Source: Maribacter forsetii DSM 18668 (GTDB lineage: Bacteria; Bacteroidota; Bacteroidia; Flavobacteriales; Flavobacteriaceae). Taken from it: a DNA stretch of 64,000 nucleotides. The stretch is taken from positions 3,472,001 through 3,536,000 of the forward strand of contig NZ_JQLH01000001.1 in NCBI RefSeq assembly GCF_000744105.1, in the 5' to 3' direction. Made by a program: the position numbers and the translations under genes. The stretch's first letter is position 1. Every line of letters begins with the position of its first letter. The notes under the pieces were generated by a model, which made no database searches, had not been told where the DNA came from, and was given only the letters and a program-made list of their open reading frames with translations. Shown here piece after piece: positions 23,171 through 32,037 of this stretch.

Positions 23171-25018
23171 ATGATTAGATCAAAAAATAGTTCATCGTTT
23201 TCTTTAGACTGGATCAAGCAAATTCCATCTTCTATTGTAATTATAGATACAGATTTTAAATTAATTAGTGCCTCACCAAGATGGGAGGCCAATTTTCAGT
23301 TAAATTTAGATCAAGTAGAAGGTAAACACTTTGTTGATTTATTTCCAGAACTAGCTCAAGAACTGAAAACTAGACTAAAATATAGTTTAGATGGGCTTCG
23401 GGATATCAAATTTAAGTATAACGCTAATGATTGCCAGTATTCATCAGAAGATTCTATTTGGCACCTAAACCCTTGGAAAGATGGTTATGGCAATATAATA
23501 GGTGTGATTATAAAAATTGAACCTATAACTAAAACTCAAGAATTAGAGCTAGAACTCAACAAGACCAAATTACTACTTAACAATAAAGCTTCAGTTGCCA
23601 AAATTGGAAGTTGGGAACTTGATGCTTTAAATAATTCTTTGCTTTGGACACCTATTGTAAATAAAATTCACGGCCTTCCCATAGATTTTGAACCCACTCT
23701 AGAAAATGCTATAGAATTTTATGTGGACGAATCTCAAAAATTAATACAAAAAGTTGTGGAAGACGCTATCAATCTAGGTAAGCCCTGGAACGTAAAAGCG
23801 CAGTTAAGACAAAAAAACGGGAACTTAATATGGGTAAATACCATTGGAAGACCTAAGTTTAAAGATGGTACTTGTACTAGAATAATAGGCACAATTCAAC
23901 AAGTAGATGAAGATAATAAAATTGAGGTTAAAAAAACCATCCTTGAGGCTGAATTAAGTGAATATCCTTTATTTGAGAAAGTGCCTTTAGGTTTAGCCAT
24001 TATTGATTTTGAAAATGGCAACTTTTTAAATGTAAATCAACAGTTCATAAAACTATCCGGTTTTGAAAAAGAATATTTTATCAATAAGAATTTCAAAGAA
24101 TTTATTGGCAAATCTTTTCTAAATAAAGAAACCGACCTAGTTACGCAATTAAAAGAAAAAGAATCTTTTGAACCAGTAAAGTTTACATTTTCAAATAAAT
24201 CTAACCACAGCTTAAATCTTAAGGTTACCGGTAGCTTAGTTAAAGGATTAAACAATAAAAAAAGTATCCTATGTACTATTGAAAATATTACCACCCAAAC
24301 GAAATTAGAGAAGAAATTGAAAAATACCATAAGTGCCTCTAGAGAGAAAAACGATCAATTGCTAAATTTTGCACATATGGTCTCTCATAATTTAAAAACC
24401 CACGCAACAAACTTTTCGTTGTTATTAAATTTCTTAAACGATGAAAAAGGGTTATCTCAACGCAATAAGTACATGACAATGCTTTTCAATGCATCTGACA
24501 ACTTATCGGAAACGATAAAAGGGTTAAGAGAAATAGTTGCCGTAAAATCTAATTTGAATAATGAAAAAAAATTACTTCCTTTAAATGAAAGTGTTTTTAT
24601 TGTTGAACAAAATGTAGCCGGTCTGTTAAAACAGAATAATGGTAAAATTATCAACGAGATATCCGATGATATAAAAGTTAAGGCTTTACCCGCCTATTTA
24701 AATAGCATACTAACAAATTGCATTACAAATTCGATAAAATATAAATCTGATGATAAAGCTCCAATAATTATATTAAGTACTGAAGAGAACAAAAATTATA
24801 CTATTTTATGTATTGAGGATAATGGTCTAGGTATTGATTTGGAAAAATATGGAGATCAATTATTCGGTCTTTATAAAACTTTTCACAGAAACAAAGAATC
24901 TCGTGGAATTGGCCTGTACATAACCAAAAATCAAATGGACGCAATGAATGGAAAAATTACCGTTGACAGTTCTCCTGGGCATGGCACTACTTTTAAATTT
25001 TATTTCAATAAAAAGTAA
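23171..25018 (+). CDS. PAS-domain sensor histidine kinase (paralogue 1)
   Basis: 615-residue cytosolic sensor kinase with no transmembrane helix. It has three PAS units (about 10-125, 150-250 with PAC NGNLIWVNTIGRPKFKDG, and 265-375), a short coiled coil, the H-box NFAHMVSHNLKTH with phosphoacceptor His406, and a HATPase_c domain (NCITNSIKYK, DNGLGIDLEKYG, SRGIGLYITKNQ). It is very similar to the next gene over the kinase domain and the linkers, so the two are tandem paralogues. Both share the upstream sequence ATTCGTAAGAAA (here 23146-23157). It likely phosphorylates the receiver protein encoded at 26973. Confidence 0.92.
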   Translation: MIRSKNSSSFSLDWIKQIPSSIVIIDTDFKLISASPRWEANFQLNLDQVEGKHFVDLFPELAQELKTRLKYSLDGLRDIKFKYNANDCQYSSEDSIWHLNPWKDGYGNIIGVIIKIEPITKTQELELELNKTKLLLNNKASVAKIGSWELDALNNSLLWTPIVNKIHGLPIDFEPTLENAIEFYVDESQKLIQKVVEDAINLGKPWNVKAQLRQKNGNLIWVNTIGRPKFKDGTCTRIIGTIQQVDEDNKIEVKKTILEAELSEYPLFEKVPLGLAIIDFENGNFLNVNQQFIKLSGFEKEYFINKNFKEFIGKSFLNKETDLVTQLKEKESFEPVKFTFSNKSNHSLNLKVTGSLVKGLNNKKSILCTIENITTQTKLEKKLKNTISASREKNDQLLNFAHMVSHNLKTHATNFSLLLNFLNDEKGLSQRNKYMTMLFNASDNLSETIKGLREIVAVKSNLNNEKKLLPLNESVFIVEQNVAGLLKQNNGKIINEISDDIKVKALPAYLNSILTNCITNSIKYKSDDKAPIIILSTEENKNYTILCIEDNGLGIDLEKYGDQLFGLYKTFHRNKESRGIGLYITKNQMDAMNGKITVDSSPGHGTTFKFYFNKK

Positions 25019-25132
25019 AAAGTCATTGATTATATAGTAAATTAAACCATTTACAACGATAATGATAATATTCACAACAAATTTTCCACAAAATATAGCA
25101 ATCGCACTACATTCGTAAGAAATTACACCGGT

Positions 25133-26986
25133 ATGATAAAAGTTCCCCAGATATCAAGTGCCTCGTACCTAATTAGACAATTGCCAACACCAACGGCTTT
25201 TATTGACACTAATTACAACATTGTTCAGACATCTGATAAATGGACGAGTATTTTTAATAAGAATGAAGAGCGTATTACCTCTAAAAGCTTATTTGCGGTT
25301 TTCCCTAACCTAAGCCATAAATGGAAAATGGTTTTAGATAATTGTTTTAAAGGAAACCCACAACCTATGGGTATTCATCAAACTATCGACTCTAATGGGC
25401 AAGAGCTATGGTTTGAATGGACAAATGCACCATGGTACGACACCAATGAAAATATAGTAGGGGCTATAATTCAATTAAGTAACATTACCGAAGCTGTAAA
25501 CAATGAGCTAGAACTCAACAAGAAAGAGTTACTCTTGCAACAGCAAGCAGAAATTACCAAAATTGGAAGATGGGAATATAATATTGTAGACAACCAATTA
25601 TTCTGGTGCTCCACCACAAAGTCTATTCATGAGGTTTCTCCAGATTTTCATCCAAATATTGAAACAGCTCTTTTCTATTATAAAGAAGGTCATAGTAGAA
25701 ACACTATTTCAATGGCATTATTTGAAGCTCAAAACAAAGGTAAATCCTGGAGTAATCTAAAGCTGCAAATTATAACGGCCACAGGTAAAGAAAAATGGGT
25801 AATGGCCGGCGGAAAACCTATTTACAATAAAGGCGAAATGGTTGGTTTAATAGGTACATTTCAAGATATTCATGAGCAAGTAGAAGCGGATTTAAAGACT
25901 ATTGACAATGAAAAATTACTTAGAACACTGATTGATAACCTACCCGTAAATGTTTATATAAAAGATACCGAATCTAGAAAGGTTTTAGTCAATAAAGCTG
26001 AATGTGAGTATTTAGGGATTAATGACCCAAAGGAAATTATAGGAAAAAGTGATTTTGAATTGTATTCATACGATGCCGCTAAAAAGTCTAGGAAAGAAGA
26101 CTTAAAGGTAATGAACACGCTTAGACCTGTAATAGGGAAAGAGACTGTAAAAACCACTTTAGACGGTAAAGAAACCTCTTTTCTAAGTTCTAAAATACCT
26201 CTTTTAAACAATAAAGGTGAAGCATATGGTATTGTAGGAATCAGCTTAGATATATCAACATTAAAAGAAAAAGAAAAAGAGCTTAGAAATATTATAAACA
26301 TTGCATCGGTTCAAAATAAAAAACTGTTGAACTTTGCACATATAGTTTCACATAACCTACGTTCTCACTCTGCTAATTTCTCCATGCTCTTAAACTTTTT
26401 GGAAAGCGAAGAAGATGAAGTTGAAAAGAAGAATATAGTTTCAATGCTAACTAAAGCTTCAAATAATCTATTAGAAACCTTAGATAATTTAAACGAGGTT
26501 GTTTCAATTAACACAAATACCAATATTGAAATCAAAGAAATAAACTTACATAACAAGGTTGTTGATGTATGCCAAAATCTATCTCCATTTATTTCTAACA
26601 ACAAAAGTAAAATTGAAAATAATATTCCTGCGAGTTTCAACATAAAAGCAGTACCGGCATACTTAGATAGTATCATAACCAACTTTATTACCAATGCAGT
26701 TAAATACAGACATCCAGAAAGAGGCGGACATGTTATTCTAAGTGCCGAGAAAAAGGAGGGTTACTCCATTGTTTCCATAAAGGATAATGGGCTAGGTATC
26801 GACCTAAACAAATACGGTGAAAAACTTTTTGGCATGTATAAAACCTTTCATGACCACAAAGATGCAAGAGGCATTGGTCTGTACTTGACAAAAAACCAAA
26901 TAGACGCTATGAACGGCAAAGTAGAAGTTAGTAGTGAAGTAGGAAAAGGAACAAAATTTAAAATTTTCTTTAATGAAAAAAATTAG
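25133..26986 (+). CDS. PAS-domain sensor histidine kinase (paralogue 2)
   Basis: 617 residues with the same architecture as its upstream paralogue: three PAS units, H-box NFAHIVSHNLRSH with His407, and HATPase_c (NFITNAVKYR, DNGLGIDLNKYG, ARGIGLYLTKNQ). The third PAS (about 263-382) differs from paralogue 1 and looks like a distinct PAS ending with a PAC motif (NKGEAYGIVGISLDI), so the two kinases may sense different cues. The gene overlaps the response regulator start by 14 bases, which ties this copy directly to the regulator. There is no transmembrane segment. Confidence 0.92.
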   Translation: MIKVPQISSASYLIRQLPTPTAFIDTNYNIVQTSDKWTSIFNKNEERITSKSLFAVFPNLSHKWKMVLDNCFKGNPQPMGIHQTIDSNGQELWFEWTNAPWYDTNENIVGAIIQLSNITEAVNNELELNKKELLLQQQAEITKIGRWEYNIVDNQLFWCSTTKSIHEVSPDFHPNIETALFYYKEGHSRNTISMALFEAQNKGKSWSNLKLQIITATGKEKWVMAGGKPIYNKGEMVGLIGTFQDIHEQVEADLKTIDNEKLLRTLIDNLPVNVYIKDTESRKVLVNKAECEYLGINDPKEIIGKSDFELYSYDAAKKSRKEDLKVMNTLRPVIGKETVKTTLDGKETSFLSSKIPLLNNKGEAYGIVGISLDISTLKEKEKELRNIINIASVQNKKLLNFAHIVSHNLRSHSANFSMLLNFLESEEDEVEKKNIVSMLTKASNNLLETLDNLNEVVSINTNTNIEIKEINLHNKVVDVCQNLSPFISNNKSKIENNIPASFNIKAVPAYLDSIITNFITNAVKYRHPERGGHVILSAEKKEGYSIVSIKDNGLGIDLNKYGEKLFGMYKTFHDHKDARGIGLYLTKNQIDAMNGKVEVSSEVGKGTKFKIFFNEKN

Positions 26987-27377
26987 TGACATCACTATAA
27001 TTGACGACGATGCTATAACAGTATTTGGTTTACGTAAATTAATATCTTCAAGTGTTGAATGCAATTCAATACAATCATATGAAAACGGTAAAATTGCATT
27101 AGACGCAATAACTGATTTCTACACAAATAAAAAGGCAATTCCACAGGTTATATTTTTGGACATCAATATGCCCATAATGGACGGCTGGGAGTTTTTAGAG
27201 GCCTTTATTGAACTTCCAATAACCAACAAAATCAGAATTAACATTGTAACCTCTTCTATAGACCCCTATGACAAGAAACAATGGGAATATTATAAAAACA
27301 AAAGCCACCACTTAATCACTTTCAACCAAAAACCAATTGACAGAAATAAAATTACAGAAATTACCCAAGTAGCTTAA
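26973..27377 (+). CDS. Receiver-only response regulator
   Basis: 134-residue single receiver domain with no output domain. Acidic pocket IDDDA at 10-14, phosphoacceptor Asp63 in VIFLDINMPIMDGWEF, and a Lys-Pro near the end (NQKPID) are all conserved. It resembles the CheY/Rcp1-like single-domain regulators common in Bacteroidota that sit next to PAS kinases. It overlaps the second kinase by 14 bases, suggesting coupled translation. Its partner is not seen here; it may relay phosphate or act by protein contact. Confidence 0.92.
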   Translation: MKKISDITIIDDDAITVFGLRKLISSSVECNSIQSYENGKIALDAITDFYTNKKAIPQVIFLDINMPIMDGWEFLEAFIELPITNKIRINIVTSSIDPYDKKQWEYYKNKSHHLITFNQKPIDRNKITEITQVA

Positions 27378-27445
27378 GTCAATAGAAGTATTGATTATTT
27401 TTACATTCAGTGAATGGAATTCATCACCATTAAAATTGTCTGTAC

Positions 27446-29188
27446 ATGAAAAATATATCAATCCTCATTTTAGCGTTCTTAATTTTCTCTTGCGAAAGTA
27501 AAGTTGAAAATACAAAGACAGATTTTCCTACTCCTTATGAAGTATCGAACAAAACAGAAACTGCCACCTATGAGGAGGTCATAGATTTTTACCTAAAATT
27601 ATCAAAAGAATTTTCTTCAATCAACATACAAACCATTGGTACTACAGATAGCGGTAAACCGTTGCATATAGTTACTTTCAGCGACAAGGGCGATTTTGAC
27701 TTTAAAAAGTTAAGCGAAAACAATACTATAATGTTAATCAACAATGGTATTCACCCCGGTGAAAGTGATGGCATTGACGCAACCATGTTATTATTTCGCG
27801 ATTTGGCAAGTAATGAGATTGAAACTCCAAAAGAAACTATAATTGCCACTATACCAATTTATAACGTTGGTGGCGCACTAAATAGGAATAGTACCTCACG
27901 TGCAAACCAAAACGGACCTTTGGAATATGGATTTAGAGGTAATGCCAAAAACTACGATTTAAATAGAGATTTTATAAAAACGGACACCAAGAATGCAGAA
28001 ACTTTTGCAGAAATCTTTCACCTCATAAATCCTGATGTTTTTATAGACAACCATGTAAGCAACGGTGCAGACTACCAATATACTCTTACACATTTATTTA
28101 CACAACACAATAAATTGGGCGGTGAATTAGGTGAATATATTCATGGTTCATTAATGCCCCAATTACAAGATTCTTTATCCAAATCTAATTGGGATATTAC
28201 ACCTTATGTAAATGTCTTCAATAGTCCGCCAGAAAAAGGTTTTAAACAGTTCATGGATCACCCTAGATATTCTACAGGCTACACTACATTATTTAATACT
28301 GTTGGCATGATGGTAGAAACTCATATGCTAAAGCCATACGACATGCGTGTAGAAGGCACTTATGAACTCATGCGAAAAATGATTGCCATTGCCGAAAAAG
28401 ACGGAAGTAAAATAAAATCTTTAAGAGATGCCGCATTCTTAAAAAACAACGCAAAAGAATATTACCCCATTGCCTATGAAGTTGACACTACAAATGTTAG
28501 CAAGTATATATTTAAGGGCTATAAGGCAGATACCATAATTAGTGAAGTTACAGATTTAAAAAGGTTAAAATACAACCGAGAAGTACCAATAGAAACCGAA
28601 GTAGCCTATCAAGATTATTTCATTGCCTCAGATTCTATTAAAATTCCTAAAGCATACGTGATAGGAAGACAGTGGGATAATATCATTGAAAAATTACATT
28701 TAAATAAGATAACCTATACCACTCTTCAAAAAGATTCAACCATATCTGTAGAATCTTATAAAATACATGAATACCAAACATATTCATCTCCTTATGAAGG
28801 CCACTACCCACACTATAATACTACTGTGACTACATCATATGAAACAAAAGAATTTCATGCAGGCGACATCATAGTACCTACAAATCAGCCTGGTTTTAGA
28901 TATATTCTAGAAACTTTAGAGCCATCTGCAGTAGATTCATTTTTTAACTGGAATTTCTTTGATACCATTCTTCAACAAAAAGAGGGCTTCTCCCCTTATG
29001 TGTTTGAAGATACCGCCCTTAAAATGTTAGAAAACGACACTATTCTTAAAGCAAAATTTGAGGATAAAAAAATGCTTGATTCAGATTTCAACGAAAACTG
29101 GTACAAGCAATTAGATTGGCTTTTTAAGCAAAGTGATCTTTACGAAAAAGCACATTTACAATATCCGGTTTATAAGATAAAAAAGTAA
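27446..29188 (+). CDS. M14 family metallopeptidase, lipoprotein
   Basis: 580 residues. A lipoprotein signal peptide (MKNISILILAFLIFSC) places it in the envelope. The zinc site of the M14 carboxypeptidases is visible: NNGIHPGESDGID (His-x-x-Glu) and, about 100 residues later, DVFIDNHVSNG (His). NGPLEYGFRGNAKNYDLNRDF contains the Arg-Asn-Asp substrate-binding motif. The C-terminal 250 residues are an extra beta-rich region with no family I recognise. It probably trims peptides or cell-wall fragments. It follows the two-component cluster but has its own start and no obvious link. Confidence 0.85.
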   Translation: MKNISILILAFLIFSCESKVENTKTDFPTPYEVSNKTETATYEEVIDFYLKLSKEFSSINIQTIGTTDSGKPLHIVTFSDKGDFDFKKLSENNTIMLINNGIHPGESDGIDATMLLFRDLASNEIETPKETIIATIPIYNVGGALNRNSTSRANQNGPLEYGFRGNAKNYDLNRDFIKTDTKNAETFAEIFHLINPDVFIDNHVSNGADYQYTLTHLFTQHNKLGGELGEYIHGSLMPQLQDSLSKSNWDITPYVNVFNSPPEKGFKQFMDHPRYSTGYTTLFNTVGMMVETHMLKPYDMRVEGTYELMRKMIAIAEKDGSKIKSLRDAAFLKNNAKEYYPIAYEVDTTNVSKYIFKGYKADTIISEVTDLKRLKYNREVPIETEVAYQDYFIASDSIKIPKAYVIGRQWDNIIEKLHLNKITYTTLQKDSTISVESYKIHEYQTYSSPYEGHYPHYNTTVTTSYETKEFHAGDIIVPTNQPGFRYILETLEPSAVDSFFNWNFFDTILQQKEGFSPYVFEDTALKMLENDTILKAKFEDKKMLDSDFNENWYKQLDWLFKQSDLYEKAHLQYPVYKIKK

Positions 29189-29191
29189 CTT

Positions 29192-29782
29192 TTAATCTTC
29201 TCCGAATAGTATTTTGATGTTTACGTATGAATTTTCCAGGGCCTTTTTAATTTTCTCTGGTCCTTTCCAGCGTACTTTAAAAATGCCTTCTTTTTTCTCT
29301 GGCTTTAATTTGCCATCAAAATCGGTACTCATATCATACCAATAAACCTGTTTAAGTTTATTGATTCCGTTACGCTTAAAGACATGATACGTTGTTCTAA
29401 TATAATTATCTATAACAAGACCTCTAACACCAGTTTCTTCTTCTACCTCACGTATGGCACATTCCTCTATAGACTCACCCTTGTCCAATTTACCTTTAGG
29501 TAAATCCCATTTATCGTTTCTGTAGATAAAAAGTACTTTCCCCTCTTTATTTCTTACTACACCGCCACCGGCAATTACTAAGGGAATAACTTGAGTAAAC
29601 TTTTTTAAAATTTCATCGTAATTAGGATGATAAATAAACGCTTCCCTCAATTTCCCCTTCCTCAATGAACTTATTGCCTCTTCTATTGATTCTTGATTTA
29701 ATGAAAAATACTCCCCATTTGTTGTATCAGAGAGTTTATTTGTCAAAATCAAAGGCAATTCATTAACAAAAACTTTATACAT
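29192..29782 (-). CDS. NUDIX hydrolase
   Basis: 196-residue protein with a complete Nudix box at about residues 113-135 (G-K-L-D-K-G-E start and REVEEETG end, matching Gx5Ex7REUxEExGU). The roughly 65-residue N-terminal extension is not part of the Nudix fold. It likely hydrolyses a nucleoside diphosphate derivative; the substrate cannot be read from the sequence. I use the ATG at 29782; two earlier ATGs (29791, 29809) overlap the divergent pyrE start. The starts are only 8 bases apart, so promoters on both sides must overlap the opposite gene. Confidence 0.9.
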   Translation of the reverse strand: MYKVFVNELPLILTNKLSDTTNGEYFSLNQESIEEAISSLRKGKLREAFIYHPNYDEILKKFTQVIPLVIAGGGVVRNKEGKVLFIYRNDKWDLPKGKLDKGESIEECAIREVEEETGVRGLVIDNYIRTTYHVFKRNGINKLKQVYWYDMSTDFDGKLKPEKKEGIFKVRWKGPEKIKKALENSYVNIKILFGED

Positions 29783-29789
29783 TTGCGTC

Positions 29790-30434
29790 ATGGTTTTAGA
29801 CAAAAACACTGCAAAAAAAACAGCAGAGCTTCTCTTGCAAATTAATGCAATAAAATTGACACCGGAAAATCCTTTTACATGGGCTTCGGGTTGGAAATCT
29901 CCAATATACTGCGATAATAGAATTTTACTATCCTATCCTATCATCAGAAACTATATCCGCGATGAAATGGCAAAGCAAGTAGAACAACTTTATGGCAAGC
30001 CAGATTGTATTGTAGGTGTAGCTACAGGAGCAATAGGAATTGGGGCTTTAGTTGCTGACAAACTAAATTTACCTTTCGTATATGTAAGGCCTGAGCCTAA
30101 ATCCCACGGTCGTCAAAATCAGATAGAAGGTCATTTAGAAGCGCACCAAACGGTTGTTGTTATAGAAGATTTAATTAGCACAGGAAAAAGCAGCTTAAAT
30201 GCCGTAGACGCCCTAAGAGCTATTGACGCGAGCGTAAAGGGCATGTTGGCAATCTTTACTTACGGATTTGAAACCGCCACCAAAAATTTTGAAGAAAAAA
30301 ATACAGAGCTACACACTTTAAGTAGCTACGAATATTTAATTGAACAAGCATCTGAAACGGGATACGTAAAAGAAGAGCAGTTGATTACATTAATGGAATG
30401 GAGGAAAGACCCTTCTAAATGGACAAATAAATAA
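29790..30434 (+). CDS. pyrE: Orotate phosphoribosyltransferase
   Basis: 214 residues. Converts orotate and PRPP to OMP in pyrimidine synthesis. The PRPP-binding loop is VVVIEDLISTGKSSL (about 115-129), and the earlier LTPENPFTWASGWKSPIYCDNR and GVATGAIGIGALVADKL blocks are conserved. The start is at an ATG within the divergent NUDIX region. The SRPBCC gene follows with 2 bases between. Confidence 0.95.
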   Translation: MVLDKNTAKKTAELLLQINAIKLTPENPFTWASGWKSPIYCDNRILLSYPIIRNYIRDEMAKQVEQLYGKPDCIVGVATGAIGIGALVADKLNLPFVYVRPEPKSHGRQNQIEGHLEAHQTVVVIEDLISTGKSSLNAVDALRAIDASVKGMLAIFTYGFETATKNFEEKNTELHTLSSYEYLIEQASETGYVKEEQLITLMEWRKDPSKWTNK

Positions 30435-30436
30435 TT

Positions 30437-30829
30437 ATGTTTATAGAAACACCTAAGGCAGAAATATCTAAAAATACAGAAGACACTTTTAACTTCTTAA
30501 ATGACCTGCCTAATTTTAGATTGTTAATGCCTGAAAATATTGACAAATTTGAAGTTTTAAATGAGAATAGATTTCTTTTTGCTTTAAAAGGTATGCCAGA
30601 AATTGTTTTGGAAAAGAAAGAACAAACACCTTTCAGTCAAATTGTTTTGGGTGCCGCTAGTGAAAAACTACCTTTTACATTAACAGCAGATATCATAGAA
30701 ATAGATGCGAATAAGAGTGAAGTTGTTCTAAGTTTTAAAGGTGAATTCAATGCTATGATGGCAATGATGATCAAAAAACCTATTACCAATTTCATCAATA
30801 CATTATCAACGAATTTGGCAAAGGTCTAA
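30437..30829 (+). CDS. SRPBCC family protein
   Basis: 130-residue START/Bet v1-like domain protein: predicted beta-alpha-beta-grip fold with the start IETPKAEISKNTEDTFNFLND and a long C-terminal helix (MMAMMIKKPITNFINTLSTNL). These proteins bind hydrophobic ligands in a cavity; the ligand is unknown. It follows pyrE by two bases and is probably co-transcribed. Its last four bases overlap the convergent birA gene. Confidence 0.78.
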   Translation: MFIETPKAEISKNTEDTFNFLNDLPNFRLLMPENIDKFEVLNENRFLFALKGMPEIVLEKKEQTPFSQIVLGAASEKLPFTLTADIIEIDANKSEVVLSFKGEFNAMMAMMIKKPITNFINTLSTNLAKV

Positions 30830-31557
30830 TACATTAGCTGTATTTCTTTTAACCCATATTCTTGAAGACCACCATCTTCATGTCTCACAATAAGTTTACC
30901 GCCAATAGAAACTTTTTCTATTGTGCCGGTAAATTGTGAACCATCTTGATTTTTAAAACTACTCCTATCTCCTATTTTAAATAAGTAAGAATGATATTGC
31001 GCATACAATTCTTGCTCTAAAGAATCTATTGGTTTGTTTAAATACAAATGCAACTGTTCTATTAGGGAATAAAAAACCGAATCAAGATTAAAATCTACAT
31101 CCATAATATTTTTCAATGAAGATGCATTTGGTGCGTTTTTGAAAACTTCTTGATTCACATTTAAGCCAAATCCTATAATAGTTCGTTTAATTTTAGACCC
31201 GGACAAAATATTTTCTATCAATATACCCCCTATTTTAGAATTACCTGACAGAATGTCGTTAGGCCATTTAATGCTTAAATCAGGAATTCCTAAACGGTAT
31301 AAAGCATCTACAATGGCAAGAGATACACAAACACTTACCAAAAAAACACGCTGTATTGGTATGTTAATATTATTTTTCAACATACTGAATGCTAAGTTTT
31401 TACCCGGTTCAGACTCCCATTTAGCACTCATTTGCCCCCTACCTAAAGTTTGATTACTTGTGGTAATCACAGTAAAATCATCAAGTTCTTTTTTAAATGA
31501 CAGGTCCTTTAAATAGGTGTTTGTAGATTGCGTGGCATCAAGTTTGATTATTTGCAT
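30826..31557 (-). CDS. birA: Biotin--[acetyl-CoA-carboxylase] ligase
   Basis: 243-residue ligase without the DNA-binding N-terminal domain of E. coli BirA, so it should be catalytic only. QSTNTYLKD, the biotin/AMP-binding GRGQMSAKWESEPGKNL (catalytic loop), SIKWPNDI and KIGGILIEN are conserved. C-terminal SH3-like domain ends in the last 45 residues. It attaches biotin to acetyl-CoA carboxylase carrier protein. Its 3' end overlaps the SRPBCC gene by four bases on the opposite strand. Confidence 0.93.
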   Translation of the reverse strand: MQIIKLDATQSTNTYLKDLSFKKELDDFTVITTSNQTLGRGQMSAKWESEPGKNLAFSMLKNNINIPIQRVFLVSVCVSLAIVDALYRLGIPDLSIKWPNDILSGNSKIGGILIENILSGSKIKRTIIGFGLNVNQEVFKNAPNASSLKNIMDVDFNLDSVFYSLIEQLHLYLNKPIDSLEQELYAQYHSYLFKIGDRSSFKNQDGSQFTGTIEKVSIGGKLIVRHEDGGLQEYGLKEIQLMY

Positions 31558-31623
31558 TTACTGTTCTTATTGTGAATCTTTAATGTATTGTTAAAAACTA
31601 GTCCTAAAAGAACAAAAAAATAA

Positions 31624-31631
31624 TAACTTTG
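31624..31631 (+). promoter_or_regulatory. -7 promoter element upstream of rsfS
   Basis: TAACTTTG fits TAnnTTTG and lies 20 bases before the rsfS ATG at 31651. No -33 element is seen at the ideal distance. It probably drives the rsfS-ftsH-LUD-cdsA-psd run. Confidence 0.55.
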
Positions 31632-31650
31632 TAAAAACTAAAATTTTTGA

Positions 31651-32025
31651 ATGCAGGAAAGTAAAACTAGCAAAGATGAGTTAATTGCATTAATAATTCA
31701 GGGAATTGACGAAGTAAAAGGTCACAATATCAACCTATTAGATTTAAGAGAAATTGAGAATACCGTTTGTGATTACTTCATAGTTTGTAACGGTACTTCA
31801 AATACGCATGTAAATGCTATAGTAGGTTCTATCCAAAAAACAGTAAGTAAAGCGATTCAAGATAAACCTTGGCACGTAGAAGGCGAGGACAATGCGGAAT
31901 GGGTACTAATGGACTACGTAAATGTAGTTGTTCATATATTCCAAAAGCAAGTTCGAGAGTTTTATGACATAGAAGGTTTATGGGGAGATGCAAAATTCAC
32001 AACCATAGAAAGTAGCGTAAACTAA
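31651..32025 (+). CDS. rsfS: Ribosome silencing factor RsfS
   Basis: 124 residues, RsfS/Iojap family. It binds ribosomal protein uL14 and blocks subunit joining in starvation. Conserved: DIRE/DLREIENTVCDYFIVCNGTSNTHVNAI and the C-terminal WVLMDYVNVVVHIFQKQVREFYDIEGLWGDA. It is the first gene of a plus-strand run with ftsH 12 bases downstream, an arrangement common in Bacteroidota. Confidence 0.95.
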   Translation: MQESKTSKDELIALIIQGIDEVKGHNINLLDLREIENTVCDYFIVCNGTSNTHVNAIVGSIQKTVSKAIQDKPWHVEGEDNAEWVLMDYVNVVVHIFQKQVREFYDIEGLWGDAKFTTIESSVN

Positions 32026-32037
32026 TAAAAAATTAAA

